Source of the DNA: Scleromatobacter sp045810265
GTDB lineage: Bacteria; Pseudomonadota; Gammaproteobacteria; Burkholderiales; Burkholderiaceae_C
Direction of reading: 5' to 3'
DNA length: 5,200 nucleotides
NCBI GenBank assembly: GCA_045810265.1
Contig: JBJMWF010000273.1
Coordinates: 1-5,200 of the forward strand
Part shown: positions 1 to 4,312 of the stretch, one piece after another
Layout of the letters: each line of letters opens with the position of its first letter
Position numbering within the stretch: the first letter of the stretch is position 1
Program-made: the position numbers and the translations under genes
The notes under the pieces: generated by a model
What the model saw: the letters and a program-made list of their open reading frames with translations, nothing else
What the model was told of the DNA's origin: nothing
The model's database searches: none

Positions 1-601
1 AGAAGCTGCCGAACGGGCCTTCCATGCGCAGAATGTCCTTTTCCTTCATCGCGCCGAACACGTGGTCGGTGAACTTGCCGCCGGGCATGTGGCGCAGGTG
101 CAGCTCGATGGACGCGGGCGTGCCCAGGTTGTGCGGCGCGTTGGCCATCGAGTAGCTGCGGCGCGCGCCGTCGCGCAGGATGAATTCGACGTACTGCCCG
201 GCGCGAAAGCGGAACGGCTGCGTCGCCGGCAGCTGCACGCGGACGATCGCGACGTCGGCGGTCGGGCGAGCGATGCTCAGCACGCGGCCCGGCATCTTGC
301 TGATCGGGTACTCGCCGGCGCCCACCACCATGCGGGCCTCGACGACGCAGTCGGTCTGCGGCGTGGCGCAGCAGGTCAGGATCAGGCCGGCAGCCTCCTC
401 CTCGGGCGACAGCGCCTTGGGCTGGTGCGCGCCGTGGATGACGCGGCCGTCGCGCAGCTTGCTCTTGCACGAACCGCAGGCGCCGTCGCGACAGCCGTAG
501 GGCAGGCCGACGCCGGCGCGGATCGCGGCGGACAGGATCGTCTCGTCGCGTGCGACATCGAAGGCCCGCTCGGCGGGGTGGAGGGTGACGGTGAAGGTCA
601 T
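1..601 (-). CDS. [2Fe-2S] ferredoxin/FAD-dependent oxidoreductase, N-terminal part (CDP-6-deoxy-delta-3,4-glucoseen reductase-like)
   Basis: This is an electron-transfer flavoprotein reductase that should pass electrons between NAD(P)H, FAD and a plant-type [2Fe-2S] centre in the cytosol. The first 200 residues are visible; the family is about 340 residues, so the NAD-binding half lies beyond the left edge. Residues 1-90 form the ferredoxin domain with cluster ligands C37, C42, C45 (YGCRDGACGSCK) and C77. Residues about 103-200 begin the FAD domain, with the flavin-binding motif RRSYSMAN at 147-154 and HMPGGKFTDHVFG at 171-183. The ATG at 601-599 puts the domain at the usual distance from the N-terminus, but no Shine-Dalgarno sequence precedes it. 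The gene is divergent from the AraC-type regulator. Burkholderiales homologues are commonly named after the ascarylose-pathway enzyme AscD, but no sugar-nucleotide gene is nearby, so the true partner is unknown. The family assignment is firm; the substrate is not. Confidence 0.93.
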   Translation of the reverse strand, partial: MTFTVTLHPAERAFDVARDETILSAAIRAGVGLPYGCRDGACGSCKSKLRDGRVIHGAHQPKALSPEEEAAGLILTCCATPQTDCVVEARMVVGAGEYPISKMPGRVLSIARPTADVAIVRVQLPATQPFRFRAGQYVEFILRDGARRSYSMANAPHNLGTPASIELHLRHMPGGKFTDHVFGAMKEKDILRMEGPFGSF

Positions 602-623
602 GGGCTGGGAGCGACGAAGGCGG

Positions 624-644
624 GCGGAAACGCGGTGTTTCCGC
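624..644. promoter_or_regulatory. 8-bp inverted repeat in the presumed reductase leader
   Basis: Two perfect 8-bp arms, gcggaaac at 624-631 and gtttccgc at 637-644, flank a 5-nt centre (gcggt). The element lies 23 bp upstream of the reductase start codon and well upstream of the divergent regulator gene. If reductase transcription starts near 677 (see the -10 candidate), the repeat would be in its 5' leader as a stem-loop; otherwise it could be a protein-binding site. There is no T-run, so it does not look like a terminator. The symmetry is seen directly; the role is inferred. Confidence 0.4.
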
Positions 645-683
645 GGTGATTGCACGACAGTGCCGGGCGGCACCGAATGGCGG

Positions 684-689
684 ATTATC
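684..689 (-). promoter_or_regulatory. Candidate -10 box for the reductase gene
   Basis: Read on the minus strand the bases are GATAAT, five of six matches to TATAAT, followed by CCG. Transcription would start near 677 and give a leader of about 75 nt before the ATG at 601. I find no good -35 box 16-18 bp upstream. The same GATAATCCG string occurs at the better-supported tRNA-Leu promoter (4223-4231), which slightly raises the likelihood. No comparably clear promoter is visible for the divergent AraC-type gene. Confidence 0.35.
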
Positions 690-723
690 CCGCGCCATCC
701 GGATCTCGCCCTAGACTGCGGAC

Positions 724-1401
724 ATGTCCGACCACCGAGCGCCTCTGGAGCCGCAGCTGAGCATCCGCTCGTACAGCGGCGAGCAGACCGTGCACTCGCA
801 CGAGCATGCGCAGGTGCTGTTCGCCTGGCGCGGCCGCATGGACATCGAGGTCGGCTCGGCTGCCGACTTCTCCGACAACTCCTGCGGCCTGATCATCCCG
901 GCCGGCATGACGCACGCGTACGCCGCCTCGCCCGATCTGCGCATGGTGGTGATCGACGTGGCGCCCGAACGCGGCCTGGATCGGGCGCGCCGCTTCGCCG
1001 TCACGCCGGGCGTGCGCCAGCTCGCGACCGGCGCGCGCGCGGGCCAGTTGCTGGACGCCATCCTGCAGACGCCGCGCGTGGGCGTACGGCGCGGCATCGC
1101 GCTGGACAGCCTGCAGGCCGCGCTCACCGGCGCGCTGCACGAACCATGGACGACCGCGCGCATGGCCGAACGCTGCCTGCTGAGCCCGCAGCGCTTCCAT
1201 GCGCGGCTGCTGGAGCTGACCGGCCTGGCGCCCCAGGCCTGGCTGCGCACGCTGCGGCTGGACGAGGCCCAGCGCCTGTTGCGACGTGGCCTGACCCTGG
1301 AGGCCGCGGCCGCGCGAGTGGGTTACGCGTCGGCGAGCGCGCTGGCGCACGCGATGCGGCGCGACCGGGCGCTGGGCGTGCGCGGCGTCCGGGAAGTCTG
1401 A
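724..1401 (+). CDS. AraC-family transcriptional regulator with N-terminal cupin domain
   Basis: A 225-residue cytosolic DNA-binding regulator, short for the family (usually 250-300). Residues about 15-80 form a cupin-type sensor domain with the histidine cluster H24, H26, H28 and a later H64 (IIPAGMTH). Residues about 141-220 are the AraC double helix-turn-helix: first helix pair around 143-166 (MAERCLLSPQRFHARLLELTG), second around 191-217 (AAARVGYASASALAHAMRR). The C-terminal signature is degenerate: the usual phenylalanine and the proline of the 'G-x-x-P-x-x-Y/F-R' ending are absent (ALGVRGVREV). The ATG at 724 is the first possible start because an in-frame TAG lies at 712-714; no Shine-Dalgarno sequence fits in the nine bases between. 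An EamA transporter gene follows 52 bp downstream, so local control of that transporter is the likely job, by analogy with regulator/exporter pairs such as E. coli NimR/NimT. The ligand is unknown. Confidence 0.9.
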   Translation: MSDHRAPLEPQLSIRSYSGEQTVHSHEHAQVLFAWRGRMDIEVGSAADFSDNSCGLIIPAGMTHAYAASPDLRMVVIDVAPERGLDRARRFAVTPGVRQLATGARAGQLLDAILQTPRVGVRRGIALDSLQAALTGALHEPWTTARMAERCLLSPQRFHARLLELTGLAPQAWLRTLRLDEAQRLLRRGLTLEAAAARVGYASASALAHAMRRDRALGVRGVREV

Positions 1402-1402
1402 A

Positions 1403-1419
1403 GTCGAGAGTCTCTCGAC
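1403..1419. promoter_or_regulatory. Perfect 17-bp palindrome, candidate operator (site 1)
   Basis: The bases gtcgagag-t-ctctcgac form a perfect inverted repeat with 8-bp arms around a single central T. It begins two bases after the regulator's stop codon and lies 34 bp upstream of the transporter's start. It is followed by aaagg rather than a T-run, so a Rho-independent terminator is unlikely. A hairpin with a 3-nt loop and 7-bp stem is possible in RNA. A dimeric regulator site is the simplest reading; the binding protein is not known. Confidence 0.5.
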
Positions 1420-1425
1420 AAAGGC

Positions 1426-1441
1426 ACGCTGCCGGCAGCGT
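1426..1441. promoter_or_regulatory. Perfect 16-bp palindrome, candidate operator (site 2)
   Basis: The bases acgctgccggcagcgt equal their own reverse complement. The site ends 12 bp before the transporter's ATG, and its centre is about 22.5 bp from the centre of the palindrome at 1403-1419, close to two helical turns. The two sites differ in sequence. As RNA it could also form a 6-bp stem with a CCGG loop across the ribosome-binding region of the transporter gene, so translational control is an alternative to protein binding. Confidence 0.45.
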
Positions 1442-1453
1442 CACGATGGACGC

Positions 1454-2347
1454 ATGAAGACCGCTTCCTGGCCGGGCATCGTCCTGGCGCTCTCCGCCGC
1501 CGTGCTGTGGGGCACGACGGGCACCGCCCAGCATTTCGCGCCGTCACGCGTGTCGCCGTACTGGATCGGGGCGCTGAGGCTGGCGATCGCCGGCTTGTTC
1601 TTTGGCGCGCTGGTGGCCGCCACCGAACGGACGCGCGATGCGCGAGCCGCGGCGCCGGGGCTCTGGCGCCGTCAGTTGCTGGCCGGCGCTGCCGTTGCCG
1701 TCTACAACCTCGCATTCTTTGCGGGCGTGCGCCTGGCCGGTGTCGCGGTGGGCACCACCATCGCCATCGGCAGCGGGCCCTTGTTCGCCGGTGCGCTGCA
1801 GGCGCTGGTCACGCGGCGGCCGCCGGCCGTGTCGTGGTGGCTGGGCACGGGCCTGGCGATCGGAGGCGGCGCGGCCATCGCGTTGGGTGGCGGTACGGTG
1901 GCGGGCACCGATGTGGTGGGCCTGGCCCTGTGCCTGACCGCGGGCCTGTCCTACGCCGTCTACACGCTGACGGCCAAGTCGCTGTCCACCCACGCCTCGC
2001 CAGCGCGCGCCAGCCTGTGGGTGTTCGGCACGGCGGCCGTCATCGCACTGCCGGCGGCCTGGGTCATCGCGCCGTCCGGCGCCGCCGACCTGGTCGCCGC
2101 CGGCAGCGGCGGCTGGCTGGTCGTCGCCTGGCTGGGCGTGGTCGCGACGGGCGTGGCCTACCTCTTGTTCAGCAGCGCCTTGCGCTTCATCTCGGCGGCC
2201 ACCGGCGTGGCGCTCGCACTGGCAGAGCCGCTGACCGCGTTCACGCTGGCAGTGCTGTTGCTGGGCGAGCCGCTGCGCGCGAGCGGGTTGGCGGGCATCG
2301 CCGCCATCCTGGCGGGACTCGCGCTGGTGGTGCGCGGAGAGCGCTGA
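1454..2347 (+). CDS. EamA/DMT-superfamily inner-membrane transporter
   Basis: A 297-residue integral membrane protein with the usual size and layout of drug/metabolite transporters (RhaT/YdcZ/EamA type): two EamA repeats, about residues 8-147 and 155-293, giving ten predicted helices. Family-like features include WGTTG at 19-23, the GTTIAIGSGPLF stretch at 100-111, and the repeat-2 ending LALAEPLTAF plus LLLGEPL (254-274). Members export amino acids, purines or other small metabolites, or take up sugars; the sequence does not show which. The ATG at 1454 has no strong Shine-Dalgarno sequence (gatgga at 1445-1450 is close and weak), and no other in-frame start was found in the gap upstream. It lies directly downstream of an AraC-type regulator, with two palindromes in the gap, suggesting ligand-responsive expression. 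A TCGACA at 1415-1420 resembles a -35 box but lacks a good partner. The SDR gene starts 13 bp after the stop. Confidence 0.92.
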   Translation: MKTASWPGIVLALSAAVLWGTTGTAQHFAPSRVSPYWIGALRLAIAGLFFGALVAATERTRDARAAAPGLWRRQLLAGAAVAVYNLAFFAGVRLAGVAVGTTIAIGSGPLFAGALQALVTRRPPAVSWWLGTGLAIGGGAAIALGGGTVAGTDVVGLALCLTAGLSYAVYTLTAKSLSTHASPARASLWVFGTAAVIALPAAWVIAPSGAADLVAAGSGGWLVVAWLGVVATGVAYLLFSSALRFISAATGVALALAEPLTAFTLAVLLLGEPLRASGLAGIAAILAGLALVVRGER

Positions 2348-2360
2348 CAATGGCGGCTTG

Positions 2361-3236
2361 ATGGCGCATCAATCCTCCCTGTTGATCATCGGCTGCGGCG
2401 ACGTCGGCCTGCGCGTCGTGCGCGCGCTTGGCGGGCGCCTGCGCGTGTCCGCGTTGACGTCGTCGCCGGCGCGCTGCGCGGCGCTGCGCGCGGCCGGCGT
2501 GCGGCCGCTGGTGGGCGATCTGGACGACCCGTCCACGATGGGCCGCCTCGCCGGCCTGGCCGATGCGGTGCTCTACCTCGCACCGCCGCCGGCCAGCGGG
2601 CACACGGATCCGCGGCTGGGCGCGCTGCTGGCGGCGCTTTGGCGGCGCACGCTTCCCACGCGCGTGGTCTACGCCAGCACGACCGGCGTGTACGGTGATT
2701 GCCGCGGCGAACTCGTGACGGAGACGCGCCCGCTCAATCCGACCACCGACCGCGCGCGCCGCCGCGTCGACGCCGAGTCGCACCTGCGCGCCTGGGGCCG
2801 CGCGACGGGCGTGCGCGTGACGACGCTGCGCATCCCCGGCATCTACGCGAACGATCGCGCGGGCGGCGATCCGCGTGAGCGCGTGCGGCGTGGCACGCCG
2901 GTGCTGGCAGCCGAGGACGACGGCTACACCAACCACATCCACGCCGACGACCTGGCACGCGCCTGCATCGCGGCGCTGTGGCGCGGCCGGGCCCAGCGCG
3001 TGGTGCAGGTGTGCGACGACTCGGACATGAAGACCGCCGACTACTACGATCTCGTGGCCGACCTGAGCGGCCTCGCGCGCCCCACGCGCGTGACGCGGGC
3101 GCAGGCGGGCGAGCACTTCAGCGCCGCGCAATGGAGTTTTCTCAACGAGTCGCGCCGGCTGTCGAACGACCGCATGAAGCGCGAGCTGCGGCTCGCGCTG
3201 AACCGGCCCACCGTGCGCGAGGGCCTGCAGGACTAG
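2361..3236 (+). CDS. NAD(P)-binding SDR-family oxidoreductase, atypical (YeeZ-like)
   Basis: A 291-residue cytosolic Rossmann-fold protein. The dinucleotide-binding loop is IIGCGDVG at residues 9-16, D53 in VGDLDD is in place for the adenine contact, and STTGVYGD (106-113) is the strand-5 signature of NAD-dependent epimerase/dehydratase relatives. The catalytic Tyr-x-x-x-Lys is not recognisable: the expected region reads NPTTDRARRRVDAE (126-139), with arginine at the likely lysine position. This is typical of the atypical YeeZ-like SDRs, whose reaction is not established. RIPGIYA and TNHIHADDLA further on fit the substrate-domain side of the fold. I chose the ATG at 2361 rather than the TTG just before it; ggcgg at 2352-2356 is too close to be a good ribosome-binding site, so translational coupling to the transporter 13 bp upstream is plausible. 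The 3' end faces the rhomboid gene. Confidence 0.88.
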   Translation: MAHQSSLLIIGCGDVGLRVVRALGGRLRVSALTSSPARCAALRAAGVRPLVGDLDDPSTMGRLAGLADAVLYLAPPPASGHTDPRLGALLAALWRRTLPTRVVYASTTGVYGDCRGELVTETRPLNPTTDRARRRVDAESHLRAWGRATGVRVTTLRIPGIYANDRAGGDPRERVRRGTPVLAAEDDGYTNHIHADDLARACIAALWRGRAQRVVQVCDDSDMKTADYYDLVADLSGLARPTRVTRAQAGEHFSAAQWSFLNESRRLSNDRMKRELRLALNRPTVREGLQD

Positions 3237-3240
3237 CGAG

Positions 3241-3897
3241 TCAGTGCACGCGCCGGATGTGCGACGGCGGCTTCTTGCGCTTGAACGACGGCGGACGCCA
3301 GCGCCAGTACAGGATCATCAGGTAGCCGCCGAGCGCGCCGCCGAACTGCGACAGGTCGCGCACCCAGGCGCCACTGCCGTTGAACAGGTCACCCAGCATC
3401 AGGAAGACGTCGATGCCCAGGAAGATCCAGACAGCGTTGATCATCGTCACGTCCAGCACGAAGAACAGCTGGATGCGGCGCTGCGGAAACAGCACGCCGA
3501 ACGCCACCAGCATGCCCAGCCCGACGCCCGAGGCATCGATCAGCGGCGCGACGCCGTAGTACGAACCGAGCAATGTCGGGATCAGCGACAGCAGCAGGTA
3601 GGTGGCCGCGGCCGTCAGTGCGCAGGCCAGCAGGAACTGGATATAGCGCCTCTGCCCCCAGATCTCCTCCAGCTGTGCGCCGAAGTAGTAGAGCATCATC
3701 ATGTTGAAGAGCCAGTTCAGCACCTGCACGTGCACGAAGGCATACGTGACGACCTGCCACGGCCAGAACCCCGACAGCACCGGGTGCAGCGCCAGCCACT
3801 GGCCGATGGGCAGCAGCAGCGGCGGCACCTGCGCCACGAACAGCAGGATGGTGCAGGCGATCAGCAGGGCGCGGGTGATGGGTGGCGGCGGTTGCAT
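3241..3897 (-). CDS. Rhomboid-family membrane protein, probably catalytically impaired
   Basis: A 218-residue protein with six predicted helices and the rhomboid fold: conserved WQVVTYAFVH (47-56), NMMMLYYFG (65-73), the L1-loop-like LEEIWGQRR (76-84), DASG (121-124) and FGGALGGYLMI (185-195). Active rhomboids are intramembrane serine proteases with a Ser/His dyad. S123 is present, but the residue aligned with the catalytic histidine ('AHLGG') is Q184 (codon 3348-3346, SQFGG), and the second histidine of the helix-2 HxxxxHxxxN motif is N61 (H56 and N65 are kept). This suggests a non-proteolytic rhomboid-like protein; unusual catalysis cannot be excluded. A basic tail (201-218) should face the cytosol. 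The ATG at 3897 gives a family-like N-terminus; a GTG at 3948 would add 17 residues unlike the family. No Shine-Dalgarno sequence is clear. Four bases separate its stop from that of the convergent SDR gene. Confidence 0.87.
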   Translation of the reverse strand: MQPPPPITRALLIACTILLFVAQVPPLLLPIGQWLALHPVLSGFWPWQVVTYAFVHVQVLNWLFNMMMLYYFGAQLEEIWGQRRYIQFLLACALTAAATYLLLSLIPTLLGSYYGVAPLIDASGVGLGMLVAFGVLFPQRRIQLFFVLDVTMINAVWIFLGIDVFLMLGDLFNGSGAWVRDLSQFGGALGGYLMILYWRWRPPSFKRKKPPSHIRRVH

Positions 3898-4111
3898 GGC
3901 TTGTCGAGGCAGTGAACACCCAGTGTGCCATGGCCCCGTGGACGACACTCGGCCCGGTCGCTCTCCTCAAACTCGCACGACCCTTCCTGAAGCCTCAGCG
4001 TTGGCGGACGGCGAGGTCCACCTGCTGCTCACAGGAACAGGAAAAGCCGGAATGTGGACAGGGAGGCCGTCGCTCGCGAGGGCGGATGCAGTTGCGGCGA
4101 ACAGAGCCGGC
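3898..4111. other. Intergenic stretch between rhomboid gene and tRNA-Leu
   Basis: These 214 bases hold no credible gene; the open frames across them lack family character and overlap the tRNA. On the minus strand the stretch lies between the 3' end of tRNA-Leu and the rhomboid start codon. I see no clear promoter for the rhomboid gene and no strong terminator for the tRNA: the only T-run (minus strand, 4045-4042) follows CCGGC, which could pair only with a distant GCCGG next to the tRNA. Read-through from the tRNA promoter into the rhomboid gene is therefore possible but unproven. Confidence 0.5.
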
Positions 4112-4196
4112 TGGTGCCTCGGGTCGGACTCGAACCGACACCCCTTTCGAGACCAGATTTTGAGTCTGGCGTGGCTACCGATTACACCACCGAGGC
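4112..4196 (-). tRNA. tRNA-Leu, anticodon CAA
   Basis: An 85-nt class II tRNA including an encoded CCA (4114-4112). The parts read on the minus strand are: acceptor GCCTCGG paired perfectly with CCGAGGC, discriminator A, D stem GTG/CAC with GG in the loop, anticodon stem CCAGA/TCTGG, loop CTCAAAA with T33 and anticodon CAA at 4162-4160, a long variable arm of 13 nt (TCTC-GAAA-GGGG plus T), and T arm GTCGG-TTCGAGT-CCGAC. The anticodon reads UUG leucine codons, and the long variable arm fits leucine tRNA. It is divergent from cysM and has its own candidate promoter. Confidence 0.97.
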
Positions 4197-4200
4197 AAGG

Positions 4201-4216
4201 GCGCAAGAGCTTGCGC
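4201..4216. promoter_or_regulatory. 7-bp inverted repeat in the tRNA-Leu precursor leader
   Basis: The bases gcgcaag-ag-cttgcgc have perfect 7-bp arms with a 2-nt centre. The element lies four bases upstream of the mature tRNA 5' end and just downstream of the predicted start of tRNA transcription, so it would form a small leader hairpin (6-bp stem, 4-nt loop) next to the RNase P cleavage site. It could instead be a protein-binding site just below the tRNA promoter. No T-run follows it on either strand. Confidence 0.45.
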
Positions 4217-4225
4217 AGGGGCCGG

Positions 4226-4234
4226 ATTATCACA
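4226..4234 (-). promoter_or_regulatory. Extended -10 promoter of tRNA-Leu with GC-rich discriminator
   Basis: On the minus strand TGT-GATAAT is an extended -10 element (TGn plus five of six matches to TATAAT). It predicts a start near 4219, about 22 nt before the mature tRNA. The next bases, CCGGCCCC, form a GC-rich discriminator of the kind known from stringently controlled stable-RNA promoters. No good -35 box is seen 16-18 bp upstream, which the extended -10 may compensate for. Confidence 0.6.
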
Positions 4235-4260
4235 TGACGAAGGCGAGGTTTGTGGTGCGC

Positions 4261-4269
4261 TGCGACAAT
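4261..4269 (+). promoter_or_regulatory. Candidate extended -10 promoter of cysM
   Basis: The bases TGC-GACAAT fit an extended -10 element (TGn plus four of six matches to TATAAT). The start would fall near 4276, giving a leader of about 37 nt before the ATG at 4313 and leaving the upstream in-frame ATGs at 4268 and 4271 untranslated. No clear -35 box is present. The element is only about 26 bp from the opposing tRNA-Leu -10. Confidence 0.33.
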
Positions 4270-4312
4270 GATGGCTTCCTGTCCAGCTCACCCGCCCGGA
4301 ACAAGCGCCCCC

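Noticed and set aside
62..649. Long plus-strand open frame over the reductase gene
   Set aside because: It is antisense to a well-conserved ferredoxin/FAD-domain protein and its translation is low-complexity Ala/Gly/Arg, as expected of GC-rich shadow frames.
660..673. Short inverted repeat gtgcc-gggc-ggcac in the divergent gap
   Set aside because: Five-base GC-rich arms are expected often by chance at this base composition; much weaker than the 624-644 repeat.
2241..3131. 296-codon minus-strand open frame opposite the transporter end and SDR gene
   Set aside because: Its composition is Arg/Ala/His-rich with no domain pattern, while the plus strand encodes a clear Rossmann protein. It is a by-product of high GC.
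4042..4111. Possible Rho-independent terminator after tRNA-Leu (minus strand GCCGG ... CCGGC-TTTT)
   Set aside because: The 5-bp arms are about 55 nt apart, so the hairpin is weak. Not called.
3701..4237. Plus-strand open frames across the rhomboid start, intergenic stretch and tRNA
   Set aside because: They overlap the rhomboid gene and read through the complement of tRNA-Leu; no recognisable protein features.
4268..4312. Earlier in-frame ATG starts for cysM (4268, 4271)
   Set aside because: They would add about 15 residues (Pro/Ala-rich) not typical of CysM and would overlap the candidate -10; ATG 4313 gives the usual N-terminus.
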